Positions 43,515 through 53,464 of a stretch of 64,000 bases of DNA are shown here, piece by piece. The DNA is from Halosimplex salinum (lineage in GTDB: Archaea; Halobacteriota; Halobacteria; Halobacteriales; Haloarculaceae): contig NZ_QWGG01000008.1 in NCBI RefSeq assembly GCF_003730195.1, forward strand, positions 20,969 through 84,968. Direction: 5' to 3'. The position numbers were made by a program, and so were the translations under genes. The notes under the pieces were generated by a model. That model did not search any database. It was not told the origin of the DNA and worked only from the letters and a program-made list of their open reading frames with translations. The first letter of the stretch is position 1, and each line of letters opens with the position of its first letter.

Positions 43515-43667
43515 GTGGTATTCAGCCGGCACAACGGGCGCCTGTCGTTAGGGTATTTGGGTTACGCGCGACGACCGGCCGACGAGGGACTGCTCCCGGC
43601 CCGGCCGACCTGAAGCCGACGACGCCGACCAGCGGGCACAGGCGGCCCAGCGGATGCACTCTGTCGG

Positions 43668-44567
43668 TCATCGCCCGCCGGGAGACCACGCGCCCAGCGC
43701 GGCGGCGGTGAGGCCGACGACGAGCCAGCCGACGACGCCGACGACGCTCGCGACGGCGTTCGCGGCGGGCGGTCCGGTCGAGAGGAGCCCCCCGGTTGCA
43801 GTCGCGAGGACGAGCCCCCGAAAGGCCCCGGGCGGACTCGCAGCGAGCACGATCGACAGCGTCTCGCCGCCGACGAGGCCGCGGGCGACCCCGAGTAGCA
43901 CCAGCGCGTCGAGGCCGACGATCACCACGAGGGCGACGAGCGCCGCGGCCGCGACGCCGATCCGTCGGGACCGACTGAGCGACGACACCGCCATGGCGAG
44001 CGCGAGCGTGACCAGCGCGTACGCGCCAGTGAGCCCGACGAACCGGGCGAAGTACGTCGGCGAGTCCACCGTCGCGTGTGAGACGAACACCGACGTCGCC
44101 GGCTCCCGGACCAGCGGCACCGCGAGACCGACCAGGACGAGCGGCGAGAGGACCGCGACGAGCAGCCCGACCGCCCGCCCGAGGAACGTGCCGAGGACGT
44201 ACGTCCACCGGCTGACCGGGTACGTCCGGATCACCTCGAGTTCGCCGCTGTGGGCGTCCGCGAGGACGCTCCACGTCCCGAAGCCGAACGCGAGGAGCGG
44301 GACGAGCACCTCGACAGGCGTCGCCAGGTCGAGCACGAGCGGGACGTACCCGCCGACGTCGCCCGCGAGCGAGAGCGCGACCACGACGAGCCCGTACGCG
44401 ACCGCCAGCGCCGCGTACGCCCGGGTCCTGACGAGCGTGTCGAACTCGCGCTGGGCCACCGCACGGAGCGCGTCCGCGTCGCCGCCGACGCGGTCCCGGT
44501 ACCCGGAGCCCGACTCGATGCCGTCGTCGGGTCCCGCGGGCTCGCTCGCCCCGTGGTCCTCACGCAT
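43668..44567 (-). CDS. nosY: ABC transporter permease NosY
   Basis: 299 residues. A polar N-terminus, then a six-helix ABC-2 type membrane domain: RAVAQREFDTLVRTRAYAAL, FGTWSVLADAHSGELEVIRTYPVSR and WLVVGLTAAALGAWSPGGR. The exporter NosDFY helps assemble copper centres of nitrous oxide reductase. Overlaps nosF by 8 bases. Last gene of nosL-nosD-nosF-nosY. Confidence 0.85.
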   Translation of the reverse strand: MREDHGASEPAGPDDGIESGSGYRDRVGGDADALRAVAQREFDTLVRTRAYAALAVAYGLVVVALSLAGDVGGYVPLVLDLATPVEVLVPLLAFGFGTWSVLADAHSGELEVIRTYPVSRWTYVLGTFLGRAVGLLVAVLSPLVLVGLAVPLVREPATSVFVSHATVDSPTYFARFVGLTGAYALVTLALAMAVSSLSRSRRIGVAAAALVALVVIVGLDALVLLGVARGLVGGETLSIVLAASPPGAFRGLVLATATGGLLSTGPPAANAVASVVGVVGWLVVGLTAAALGAWSPGGR

Positions 44568-45366
44568 CCTCGCCCTCCCAGGTCCCGGCGCGGACGGTGA
44601 GCCCGTCGCTCCCGCCGACGATGTACTGGTTGACCGCGTGGGTGAGCGTCTCCGACCCGGTCTCGCGACGCAGCGCGTCGGGCGCGGCGGCGACCTGGAT
44701 CTCGCCGTCGTCGAGGACGAGCACGGTGTCGGCGATCCGGTCGACGGTCCCCAGTTCGTGGGTCGCGAGGAGGACCGTCCGGCCCTCGTCTGCGAGGTCG
44801 CGGACGACGGAGCCGACGTGTTCGGTCATCGTCGGGTCCAGCCCGCTCGAGGGCTCGTCGAGCACGAGCACCGGCGGGTCGCCGATCGTGGCCTGTGCGA
44901 TGCCGAACAGCCGCGTCATCCCGCCCGACAGCGCGCCGACCCGGCGGTCGGCGACGGCCGCGAGTCCGACGCGGTCGAGCACCGCTTCGGGGTCGACGTC
45001 GACCCCCGCGAGCGCGCCGTAGAACGACAGCGTCTCGGTCAGCGTGAACTGCGGCCGGAACGCCGGCGTCTGCGCCAGGTAGCCGACCGTTCGGGCGCCG
45101 GCAGTCGGGAGCGTCACCGACCCCTCGTCGGCCGCCAGCAGGCCGGCGACCACCCGCAACAGCGTCGTCTTCCCCGAGCCGTTCGGGCCGACGACCGCGG
45201 AGACGGTCCCGCTCTCCGCCGCGAACGAGACGTCGGCGAGCACGGTCAGGTCGCCGAACGAGCGGTGGAGGCCGTCGACGACGACCGCCGCCTCGGTCGG
45301 GGCGGAGCGCTCGTCGCCGGTCGCGTCGGCCGTCCCGCCCCGCGACGACGAACTGTGGTCACTCAT
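44560..45366 (-). CDS. nosF: ABC transporter ATP-binding protein NosF
   Basis: 268 residues with a Thr/Ser-rich 25-residue start. Walker A VVGPNGSGKTTLL, Q-loop GYLAQTPAFRPQ, signature LSGGMTRLFGIA, Walker B VLVLDEPSSGLDP, switch ATHELGTVD. Partner of NosY. Overlaps nosD by 8 bases and nosY by 8, so tightly coupled. Confidence 0.9.
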   Translation of the reverse strand: MSDHSSSSRGGTADATGDERSAPTEAAVVVDGLHRSFGDLTVLADVSFAAESGTVSAVVGPNGSGKTTLLRVVAGLLAADEGSVTLPTAGARTVGYLAQTPAFRPQFTLTETLSFYGALAGVDVDPEAVLDRVGLAAVADRRVGALSGGMTRLFGIAQATIGDPPVLVLDEPSSGLDPTMTEHVGSVVRDLADEGRTVLLATHELGTVDRIADTVLVLDDGEIQVAAAPDALRRETGSETLTHAVNQYIVGGSDGLTVRAGTWEGEDA

Positions 45367-47245
45367 CGGTCCCGTTTTGCACCTCCCGTAGCACGTCGGG
45401 GCGGACGGGGTCGGTTCGCGGCGCGGTGTCGACCGCGCCGGCCTCGCGGAGTCCCGGAACGCCCCCGGACGCGGCACGGAGGAGTCCGAACACCGGCGCC
45501 CGCGCGAGCGTCGGTCCCCCGGGCGCTCGGCTGGCGACCAGGTCGGCCCGCCCGGTCGGTCTGAAGGGTCTGTCCACGGCCCCGTCTCCGTCGCGGTCCA
45601 GACCGGGAACCGGTCCCCAGTAGTTCCCCCGGTCCCCGACCGTCCAGACGCGGACCGGGCCGCTGGTCGTCACCGCCGGTCGGTCGGCGCCGACGACGTC
45701 GTTGTCGACCACGTCGTTCGTCGGGAGCAGCGTCACCGTTCGGATGCCGACCTCGTTGTCGGCGATCGTGTTGTTGGTCACGAGCGAGCGGGTCGACCCG
45801 AGGTTGAAGCCGATCCGGTTGCGGGCCATCACGTTGTCCGCGAAGAAGGAGGTGTCGCCGATCGTGAGGATCCCGGCCCTGTTGTCGACAGCGCGGTTCC
45901 CCACGATCAGGTTGTTCGCCGGGCGAGTCATGAGGATGATGCCGCCCTCGGTCTCCCTGATCGTGTTGTCGCGCACGAGCAGCGACGACGTGTGCATCTC
46001 GTGGACGCCGTAGCGCATGTCGGCGGCGACGTTGCCGCGGATCACGCTCCCGTCCGCCCGGTGGGTGTACACGGCGTCCCGGCCGCCGCGGAACCGGGAG
46101 TCTTCGACGACGACGCTGGACCGGATCGGTATCACGCCCATCGAGCCCTCCGCGATCGTCTCCGCTCCCCGGACGGTCAGGTTCCGGACGACCGACCGGT
46201 CGCTCCGCCTGAGCGACACGCCCGTCGAGGCGGTGTCGACGTGCAGGTCCGCGACGAGCGACTCGTTCGCGCCGATCAGGGCGACGCCGGCGTCGCTGCG
46301 GGCGTAGACGAGCGTCGAGCTGACGGGGCCGTCGTCCGGCGGCGCTCGGGAGCCGACCGGACCGACGCCGGTGACGGTCAGCGACGTGACCGCGACGCGG
46401 TCGCTGCGCACGGTCACGACGGTCCCGGTCCCGCCGCCGTCGAGGACCGTCTCGGTCCCCGACCCGCGGATCGTCACCGGCTTGTCGACGGTGACGTTCG
46501 CGTCGTACCGTCCGGCCGGCAGGACGACCGTCGTGTTCGGCGGCGCGGCGGCGAGGGCGGCCGACAGGGACGGCTCGTCGTCGCCGACCACGGTCGAGAC
46601 TGGCCGTGAACGCAGGTCGCTGCGCGCCGCGACGGTCCGGTCGGCCCACGCCGAGCGCGTCCGCACCGACTCGCGAAACGCCGCGGCGGCGGTGGGACGC
46701 CCCTCGCCGACCGCCGCGGGCAACTCGTCCCACGTCGCGATCTGCCCGCCGTACTCGCCGGCGAACGCGTCCGCGTCGGTCCGGTCTGAGAACGGCACGA
46801 CGGTCGGTCCGGCGGGGGTCCGGGCCGCGCTGTCGACGACGTACACGGCGTCCGTCGCGCGGGCGAACCCGAGCGACGGGTCGTCGCGCAGGTCGACGTA
46901 CCCGCCGTCGGTCAGGTAGGGGCGGGTCCCCGAGAAGTCGGAGACGAAGACCGCCAGCGGGTCGCCGAACTGGCGTCGCGCCGTCCCGCTCCGCAGGTGG
47001 TCGACGAGCGACTCGACGCCGTAGTAGCCGACGACGTACTCGTACTGCCCGTAGAACACCTCCGCCTTCGGGAGCGCGTAGCCGCGCTGTTCGGCCGTCT
47101 GAACGTCGACGCCGGTCATCCCGAGCTGGATCGTCTCGTCGAACCTGACCGGCCGGACGTCCTCGGTGGACGGCTGGACGAGGAACGCACTCGCACCGAG
47201 GAGGACGAGCGCGAGCGCGACGCCGCCGACGACCCAAACGTCCAT
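45359..47245 (-). CDS. nosD: NosD copper-centre maturation protein with N-terminal NosL-like domain
   Basis: 628 residues. N-terminal membrane anchor or signal (MDVWVVGGVALALVLLGASA), then a region of about 170 residues ending VVPFSDRTDADAFAGEYGGQIATWDEL, which parallels NosL (AFSEAADAESFQAEYGGSLAEF) but lacks its CGM metal site. From residue ~225 come the right-handed beta-helix (carbohydrate-binding/NosD) repeats such as NNLIVGNRAVDNRAGILTIG. Acts outside the membrane with NosFY. Two bases after nosL. Fusion with a NosL-like domain is unusual relative to bacterial NosD (~430 residues). Confidence 0.85.
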   Translation of the reverse strand: MDVWVVGGVALALVLLGASAFLVQPSTEDVRPVRFDETIQLGMTGVDVQTAEQRGYALPKAEVFYGQYEYVVGYYGVESLVDHLRSGTARRQFGDPLAVFVSDFSGTRPYLTDGGYVDLRDDPSLGFARATDAVYVVDSAARTPAGPTVVPFSDRTDADAFAGEYGGQIATWDELPAAVGEGRPTAAAAFRESVRTRSAWADRTVAARSDLRSRPVSTVVGDDEPSLSAALAAAPPNTTVVLPAGRYDANVTVDKPVTIRGSGTETVLDGGGTGTVVTVRSDRVAVTSLTVTGVGPVGSRAPPDDGPVSSTLVYARSDAGVALIGANESLVADLHVDTASTGVSLRRSDRSVVRNLTVRGAETIAEGSMGVIPIRSSVVVEDSRFRGGRDAVYTHRADGSVIRGNVAADMRYGVHEMHTSSLLVRDNTIRETEGGIILMTRPANNLIVGNRAVDNRAGILTIGDTSFFADNVMARNRIGFNLGSTRSLVTNNTIADNEVGIRTVTLLPTNDVVDNDVVGADRPAVTTSGPVRVWTVGDRGNYWGPVPGLDRDGDGAVDRPFRPTGRADLVASRAPGGPTLARAPVFGLLRAASGGVPGLREAGAVDTAPRTDPVRPDVLREVQNGTDE

Positions 47246-47247
47246 CG

Positions 47248-47979
47248 TCACGCCTGGCCGAGTTGCGCGATCGTCTCTCGCGACACGTCGCCGAACTCCG
47301 CGAGCGAGCCGCCGTACTCCGCCTGGAACGACTCCGCGTCGGCCGCCTCGGAGAAGGCCACGAGGTCGCGGCCCATCGCGCCCTTCACGTCGGAGCCGAC
47401 GACGAACGTGACCGTCTCCGCGTCGACGAACGCCTCGGCCTCCGGGTGGGTCGAGAGGAGCAGGTCCCCCTCGCTCTCCGAGACCGAGTACTCGACGGCC
47501 GAGTAGTCCGTCACGTAGAACGCCTCGACCGTCCAGTCGCGGTCGAGGCGGTCGAAGTTGTACTGGAACGCCTCCCACGTGCTGTCGAACCGCGCCGGGT
47601 TGTCGTGGTCCGAGGGGCGGTTGTCCGCGTAGAAGATCTCCGCCGACGGCCCCGGGTGGTTCGGGATCACCATCCCACAGACGTCACAGCGGTCGTCGGT
47701 CGTCAGCGTGACCGAAGCGGGTCGGTCAATCGACTCGGATCCACACCCGGCGAGCGACGCCAGCACCGTCACGCCACCGACCAGCGCCCGTCGCCTGCTG
47801 ATACCCGGACCCGGCCGCTCCCACGGGCGGGACTCGGCCGTCGATCCGCAATTACGACGGCTCTCACCCCCCTCGGACGATCCGCGTCGCGCGGTCGGAC
47901 CACCTCCCGCTCCGGCTCGTGGTCTCGGTGCCTGTCCTCGAACCCGTCGCGTCTCGCCGTCTGGTCGGTCTCGGAACAT
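47248..47979 (-). CDS. nosL: NosL copper chaperone lipoprotein
   Basis: 243 residues from ATG 47979. An unusually long, Arg/Gly-rich N-terminal extension of ~70 residues precedes a Tat-like lipoprotein signal SRRRALVGGVTVLASLAGC. The mature domain shows DDRCDVCGMVIPNHPGPSAEIFY with the copper-binding CxxCGM, then STWEAFQYNFDRL and AFSEAADAESFQAEYGGSLAEF. Delivers Cu(I) to NosD/nitrous oxide reductase. No nearer in-frame ATG or GTG gives a conventional signal length. First gene of the nos unit; nosZ is not in the window. Confidence 0.85.
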   Translation of the reverse strand: MFRDRPDGETRRVRGQAPRPRAGAGGGPTARRGSSEGGESRRNCGSTAESRPWERPGPGISRRRALVGGVTVLASLAGCGSESIDRPASVTLTTDDRCDVCGMVIPNHPGPSAEIFYADNRPSDHDNPARFDSTWEAFQYNFDRLDRDWTVEAFYVTDYSAVEYSVSESEGDLLLSTHPEAEAFVDAETVTFVVGSDVKGAMGRDLVAFSEAADAESFQAEYGGSLAEFGDVSRETIAQLGQA

Positions 47980-48104
47980 AGATAGCCTCGAATTCGTGTC
48001 CGCTTTCACCGTCCGTACGACCGCTTCCGCGTCTACCTTTGTGTCAGTTTCTCCGAACCGAGAGCGCGCGACAGGTTAATGTCGGTCGGGCTTCGGCGAA
48101 GCCG

Positions 48105-49352
48105 TCAGTCGATCGAGGCCGCCAGCGCTCCCGGGACGCGAACGTAGACGAGCGCGTTGTCGACGAGCGCGTCGACGGTGATGTACTCGTCGACCGCGTG
48201 GACGGTATCGGTCCCGAACGCGAACTCCACCGTCGGAACGCCGGCGTCTCTGAGGCGCTTCGCGTCGCCGCCGCCGGTCGCGCTCCGACGGAACACCCGC
48301 TCGTCGGCCACCGACTCGGCGGTCGACGCGACCGCTTCGACGAGCGGGCTGTCTATCGGTTCCACGGTCCCGACGCTCCAGGACACGTCCGTGATGGTGA
48401 TGCCCTCACAGTCGGCGACGCACTCCCGGATCTCCGAGAGCATCTCCGAGGTCTCGACCCCCGCGGTCAGCCTGATGTCGACCGCCGCACGAGCGGACTG
48501 CGGGACGCTGTTGACGGCTTCCCCGCCCTCGATGGTCCCCAGGTTGATCGACGGCGAGGCGAAGAGGGCGCGGGCGTTCGCCTCGCCCATCGTCGCCGCG
48601 TAGTACTCGACCGACTCGGCCAGTATCGGTTCCATCTCGGCGTCGACGGCCAGTTCGCGCGTCCCGAACCGGTCGCGGAGCGTCTCGACGGCCCCGTACA
48701 GTCGGTCGATCGCGTTCTCCCCGAGAATCGGCCGCGACCCGTGTGCCGCGTCGCCGCGCGCGTCGAGGGTCAGCCAGATGCTCCCGCGGTCGGCGACCGT
48801 CACCGAGTGTCGGCCCGCCTCGCAGGTCGGTTCCCCGATGACGCAGGCGTCGGCGTCGAGACGCCCCGCCTCGAGCAGCGCGGGAAGGCCGGCGTCACCG
48901 CCCACCTCTTCGTCGCTGACGAACGCGAACAGCAGGGTCACGGGCGGAGTCGTCCCGGTCTCCGCGAACGCCTCGATCGTGAACAGCATCGCGGCGAGCG
49001 GGCCCTTCATGTCCGTCGCGCCGCGTCCGTACAGACGGTCGCCGTCCCGCTCTCCGAGCGGATCGTACGACCACGCGTCGGCGTCGAACGGGACCGTGTC
49101 GAGATGTCCGTTGAACAGCAGCGTCTCGTCGGACTCGCCCGGGACCGTCACGACGAGGTTGGGTTTCGCCGGGTCGACGGCGACGCGTTCGACGTCGACG
49201 GCGAGCGGTTCGAGATACCGCTCCAGCGACGCGACGATATCGCGCGTGTCCCCGGGCGGGTTCGCGGTCTCGACCGACAGCAGATCGAGCGTGAGATCGA
49301 CGATATCGTCGCGACGAGCGGTGACGTAGTCCGCGGGGCGGTCGGGACACAT
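48105..49352 (-). CDS. M20 family metallopeptidase (ArgE/DapE/ACY1 type)
   Basis: 415 residues. Catalytic motifs: LLFNGHLDTVPFD, YGRGATDMKGPLAAM, FVSDEEVGGDAG, GEPTCEAGRHSVTVADRGSIW, then the dimerisation domain around AAHGSRPILGENAID, and a final TVEFAFGTDTVHAVDEYI with the last metal His. Cleaves acyl-amino acids or related amides; the substrate is not decided by sequence. Standalone gene. Confidence 0.88.
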   Translation of the reverse strand: MCPDRPADYVTARRDDIVDLTLDLLSVETANPPGDTRDIVASLERYLEPLAVDVERVAVDPAKPNLVVTVPGESDETLLFNGHLDTVPFDADAWSYDPLGERDGDRLYGRGATDMKGPLAAMLFTIEAFAETGTTPPVTLLFAFVSDEEVGGDAGLPALLEAGRLDADACVIGEPTCEAGRHSVTVADRGSIWLTLDARGDAAHGSRPILGENAIDRLYGAVETLRDRFGTRELAVDAEMEPILAESVEYYAATMGEANARALFASPSINLGTIEGGEAVNSVPQSARAAVDIRLTAGVETSEMLSEIRECVADCEGITITDVSWSVGTVEPIDSPLVEAVASTAESVADERVFRRSATGGGDAKRLRDAGVPTVEFAFGTDTVHAVDEYITVDALVDNALVYVRVPGALAASID

Positions 49353-49357
49353 CGTCG

Positions 49358-49633
49358 TCAGTGGTCACTCCGTGGGGTCTCACGGCTTCGACGGCCGGTT
49401 CGCAGCCGATAGACGCGGTGTCCAGCAGCGATCACGCCGAGTGTGAGCGCCGTCACGACGACCTGGACGAGACCGCCGCCGAGTGCTGCCGTCGTCCCGC
49501 CGGCGGCTACGCCCCCCGCGACCCCCGTCGTCGCGGGAGCGACGAAGAGACAGCAGAGACTCAGGAGGCCGCCGATTCCGAGGAGCGACCACCGGGAGCC
49601 AGCGTCGTCAGTGTTCTCGTCAGTGGGCGACAT
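49358..49633 (-). CDS. Small membrane protein with CC motif
   Basis: 91 residues, two hydrophobic helices. The motif LLSLCCLFVAPATTGVAGG and GGTTAALGGGLVQVVVTAL suggest a metal- or thiol-related small membrane protein; the vicinal Cys pair is at about 26-27. Five bases upstream of the M20 gene and possibly its operon partner. Family name not certain. Confidence 0.65.
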   Translation of the reverse strand: MSPTDENTDDAGSRWSLLGIGGLLSLCCLFVAPATTGVAGGVAAGGTTAALGGGLVQVVVTALTLGVIAAGHRVYRLRTGRRSRETPRSDH

Positions 49634-49800
49634 CTGCGTTATAGTTCGCGGACCTGTCGCTTGTATCCTTGGGAAGCCGGTGTCGGAGGAGCGAGCCGTT
49701 CACCGCGGGTATCGAGCGTCCGCGGGAGCGTGGGCGCCTTCTCTATCTCGTCTACCGGGCGGTCGCGAGCGAGACGGGGGGCACATCGCCCGGGCCGCCG

Positions 49801-52800
49801 TCAGTCCGCTTCGAGCCAGGCGCGGCGAAGTCGGTCAAGTTCCGCGGGCGTGACATCGTCGCGCTCGACGGCCGCCTCGATGTCCGCGTCGGTGACCGTC
49901 CCCTGTTCGATCACGCGCTGGAAGACGTCTTCGACGACGGTGGCCGCCGCGTCGCCGGCGACCGAACGCCGACCGTCCTCGTCTTCGACGACACCCTCGA
50001 ACCGACACACCTCGCCGTCGTCCGGCTTCCCCGGGCACTCGACCGTGTACTCGACGGTCGCCTCCGACGGCGACTCGCTGCCGTCCCAGAACACGGTCAC
50101 GGTCCCGTCGCGACGGTCCACGGCGACCGGTTCCGGCGCGACTTCGAGGTCGGCGACCTCGCCCGGGACGGTCTCGCGAAGCGACAGCCGACCGCTCACG
50201 TCTCCGAGCGAGACTGTCACGGGGACGGTCCGACCGGGCAGGACGTACGGGCGACGTATCGTCCGGGTCGCGTCGCGGTCGCTCCCGTCCGCCGGGTCGC
50301 GTGATCCCGTCTCCGCGGCCGTGTCGCGTCCCGTGACCCGCGCCCAGACGGCGAGGAGGCTCGGGAGGACGAACACGCTCGCGATGAACGCGAAGACGAT
50401 AGTGAGCGCGGTGATGAGTCCGAACGACCGGAGGAAGGGGAGGATCGCGACGAGCAACACGGCGAACCCGCTCGCGGTCGTCGCCGCGCTCGACAGCAGC
50501 GCGCCGCCGGTGCCGGTCACGGTCTCGCGGAGCGCCGCCCCGACCGTCTCCGTCGCGTCGAGTTCCTGATTGAACCGTTCGCTCACGTGTAGACTGTAGT
50601 CCACGCCGAGCCCGATCGTCAGGCCGGTGATCATCCCGGTGACGATGTTGAACGGAATGTCCAGCAGCGCCATCGTCCCGAGGACCCACGTCAGGGTGAA
50701 CGCGACCGGAACGATCGTGACGACCCCGAGCGAGGCGCTCCCCTCGGTGAACCGGTAGGCGGCGGCGAGGACGGCCAGCACCGACACGAGCGCGACGACC
50801 AGACTCGAGAACGCCGTCTCCGCGAGCTGGTCGGCCGTGATCTGGTTGACGACGACGTCGCCCGTCGCGATCGTCGAGACGCCGTCGCCCGCGGCGTCGT
50901 CCGCGACCCACCGCAACTGGTCGTGAACGGTCGCGCCGTCGACGTCGCCGTCCACTGTCACGACCATCCGGGCGGCCCGGTAGTCGCCGTCGTCCCGATA
51001 GAGGACGTCCCCGGCCGCGTCGGGCGCAGTCCGGTAGAGTTCGTCGAAGACGGCGGTGACGTTCTCGTCGGGGACGCCGTCGCCGTCGGTATCGGCAGCC
51101 GTCAGCGTCTCGTCGAACGACTCGTTCCCCGCCGCGACGCAGTCCATCACCGTGACCGGGTCGGTGATCGCGGCCTCCCCGTCGGCGTACGTCTCCGTCG
51201 CGTCGAGGCCGCTGGCGTTCGCTCGCGCGGCGTCGAGGCGGTCGAGGGCCGCGGGGTCCGTCACGTCGCCCCGGACGAGTATCGTGGCCGTGGTGTCCTG
51301 CCTGACGAAGTCCGCGTCCAGCGTGTCGATCGCCGTCTCCGCCGTGTACGTTCCCGGCGCGATCGGGTCGGGCAACTCCTTCAGCCAGTCGGCGGGGTCC
51401 TCCGCGAGGAAGTCGGACTGTTCGAAGCTGGCGTCGATGTCCGTCGCCGCGTACGCGCCCGTCGCGCTGACGAGGAGCGCGACGGCGATGACGACGTACG
51501 GTGCTCTCGTCGCGAGCGTCGCGCCGACGCCGAGGAGCCGATTGATCGGCCCGGCCCCGGTCCCGACCGCCGGTTTCACCCGGTCGACACCCCGGTCTTC
51601 GAGGAATCCGTCGAGTTCGACCTTCAGTGCCGGGACGAGCAGCCCGAACACGAGGAGCGTGGCGACGATGCCGATGGCGCTGACGACGCCCAGCTGGCGG
51701 AAGACGGCCAGCGGACTGGTGAGATTCGACAGGAAGCCGATGACGGTCGTCGCGGTGACGTAGACGAGCGCGACCCCGACGCTGCCGAGCGCGACGGCCA
51801 TCGCGCGATCGGGCGGCGTCTCGGCGGTGCCCCGGGCCTCGCGATACCGCATCACGACGTGGAGTCCGTAGTCGATGGAGAGGCCGATGAGCAGGACGAG
51901 CACGACGACGAACGGCTGGCTGAACGCGATGTCGAACCACCCCATCGCGCCGAACGTCCACACGAGGACGAGCCCGATCCCGAGGAGTCCCAGCAGGATG
52001 TCGAGCGGGTCACGGTAGACGACCACGAGCACGAGCAGGACGAATCCGATCGCCAGGGGGCCGACCAGCAGGACGCTGTCGACCATCGAGTCGGTGATCT
52101 CCGCGGACACGATGCCGTCCCCGTAGATCAGGACGGTCATCGAGTCGTCGGCGGGCGCGAGGTCGACCATGGCCGCCTGGGAGTCCTCGATCTCGGCCGG
52201 CGCGTCACCCGGTGCGAACGAGCCGCCGGGCGTCTCCTGGGTCACCACGAGCAGGGTCGCGTTGGTCTCGGCCGTTCCCGGCTCGTAGTAGTCGGGCACG
52301 AACGCGAGCGCCCGCGCCGACCGGCTCGTGTTTCCGGCGAGCACGTCCGCGGCGAGCGCGTCGACCTGCGAGTCGTCGAGCGACCGGAGCTCGTCGATCT
52401 GGGCCTCCAGATCCGGGTCGAGATCGGTCAGTTCCCGTCTGTCCTCCGAAAGCGCGGCGTACTCCTCGGCGAGTATCCGCTGGGTGAGGTTCCCGGTTCC
52501 CGTCCCGTTCTGGCCCACGGTCGCCGCGTCTCCGTCGGAATCAGCACCGCTGGCCCCGTTCGCAGTGGTCGCGTTTGCAGCAGTCGCGTTCGCAGTCGTC
52601 GCGTCCCCTGCGGTCGTGTCACCAGCGGTCGCGTTCGCAGCAGTCGCGTCTCCACCGGCCGCATTCCCGCCGGTCGCCGTCCGGCGCTGTTCGACGGCGT
52701 CCGCGAAGCGCGCGTAGTGCTCCTCGGTGAGGTCGACCGGGGTGTTCGCGTCGACGTCGTCGAACGCGGCGCGGACGCTGGCGTTCGGGTCGCGGGCGAG

Positions 52801-53250
52801 CGAATCGAGGGCGTCGTCGAGCGCCCCCTCCGTCTCGGCGAGTTCGTCCTCGCGGGTCCGAAGCTCTTCGGCCCGTTCTTCCCGGATCGACGTCGTCGCG
52901 ATCAGGTTCGCGACGCTCCGCGTCGAGTCGTTCGCGACGAGCGTGTCGCCGACCGTCTCGTTCTCCCGGAGCGTCCGCTCGTACTCGAGTATCGAACGGA
53001 GCGTCTCCCGGTCGAGGACGTCCTCGTCCCGGACGACGACCTGTGCGGACGTCGTCCCGGCCGTCCCCCCGGAGAAGTTCGCGTCGACGTACTCGAGGGC
53101 GTCGGCCTCGTCGGCGTCGGTCTGGAACTGGTCGAGGGAACTCGAACGCTCGACCATCGGGATACCGGCGGCGGCGACCGCGGACGCGACGAGCACGACC
53201 GCGACGACGAGCCTGGCGTTGTCCGTGATCCACTCGCTCGCATCGACCAT
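49801..53250 (-). CDS. RND/MMPL family transporter with C-terminal soluble domain
   Basis: 1149 residues. Two RND halves: helix 1 at 14-32 followed by a large extracytoplasmic loop (about 35-390), helices with GLSIDYGLHVVMRYREA, then a second half with GLTIGLGVDYSLHVSERFNQ, both retaining the D in the helix-4 proton path. The first loop includes a low-complexity Ala/Thr/Asn repeat. The C-terminal ~200 residues are soluble and acidic, following IASVFVLPSLLAVWARVTGRD. Likely exports lipids or hydrophobic compounds. Divergent from the HTH-10 regulator. Confidence 0.88.
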   Translation of the reverse strand: MVDASEWITDNARLVVAVVLVASAVAAAGIPMVERSSSLDQFQTDADEADALEYVDANFSGGTAGTTSAQVVVRDEDVLDRETLRSILEYERTLRENETVGDTLVANDSTRSVANLIATTSIREERAEELRTREDELAETEGALDDALDSLARDPNASVRAAFDDVDANTPVDLTEEHYARFADAVEQRRTATGGNAAGGDATAANATAGDTTAGDATTANATAANATTANGASGADSDGDAATVGQNGTGTGNLTQRILAEEYAALSEDRRELTDLDPDLEAQIDELRSLDDSQVDALAADVLAGNTSRSARALAFVPDYYEPGTAETNATLLVVTQETPGGSFAPGDAPAEIEDSQAAMVDLAPADDSMTVLIYGDGIVSAEITDSMVDSVLLVGPLAIGFVLLVLVVVYRDPLDILLGLLGIGLVLVWTFGAMGWFDIAFSQPFVVVLVLLIGLSIDYGLHVVMRYREARGTAETPPDRAMAVALGSVGVALVYVTATTVIGFLSNLTSPLAVFRQLGVVSAIGIVATLLVFGLLVPALKVELDGFLEDRGVDRVKPAVGTGAGPINRLLGVGATLATRAPYVVIAVALLVSATGAYAATDIDASFEQSDFLAEDPADWLKELPDPIAPGTYTAETAIDTLDADFVRQDTTATILVRGDVTDPAALDRLDAARANASGLDATETYADGEAAITDPVTVMDCVAAGNESFDETLTAADTDGDGVPDENVTAVFDELYRTAPDAAGDVLYRDDGDYRAARMVVTVDGDVDGATVHDQLRWVADDAAGDGVSTIATGDVVVNQITADQLAETAFSSLVVALVSVLAVLAAAYRFTEGSASLGVVTIVPVAFTLTWVLGTMALLDIPFNIVTGMITGLTIGLGVDYSLHVSERFNQELDATETVGAALRETVTGTGGALLSSAATTASGFAVLLVAILPFLRSFGLITALTIVFAFIASVFVLPSLLAVWARVTGRDTAAETGSRDPADGSDRDATRTIRRPYVLPGRTVPVTVSLGDVSGRLSLRETVPGEVADLEVAPEPVAVDRRDGTVTVFWDGSESPSEATVEYTVECPGKPDDGEVCRFEGVVEDEDGRRSVAGDAAATVVEDVFQRVIEQGTVTDADIEAAVERDDVTPAELDRLRRAWLEAD
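52562..52668. repeat. Imperfect 15-base tandem repeat inside the RND gene
   Basis: About seven copies of a 15-base unit like GTCGCGTTCGCAGCA (plus strand), coding for Ala/Thr/Asn-rich repeats (ATAANATAGD-like) in the first extracytoplasmic loop. The unit is in frame, so length change would keep the protein intact. Confidence 0.65.
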
Positions 53251-53464
53251 TATCGAACACTCTCCCGACGAGTCGCGACCGTGGTCGGTTCACGGGGCCC
53301 GGACCGGTCGCCGCCCGCGAGGCGAACCAGCCCACCGGAGCCGTAAAAACGGGTGACTCGAACGGGCGGCTTCGGCGTGTCTCTCGCCGCACGTGCAGGT
53401 TCTATCGGCATTACGCGACTGTACGGCCCCGGGGCGCGTAGTCTCCAGTACGAACGATTCAGTG

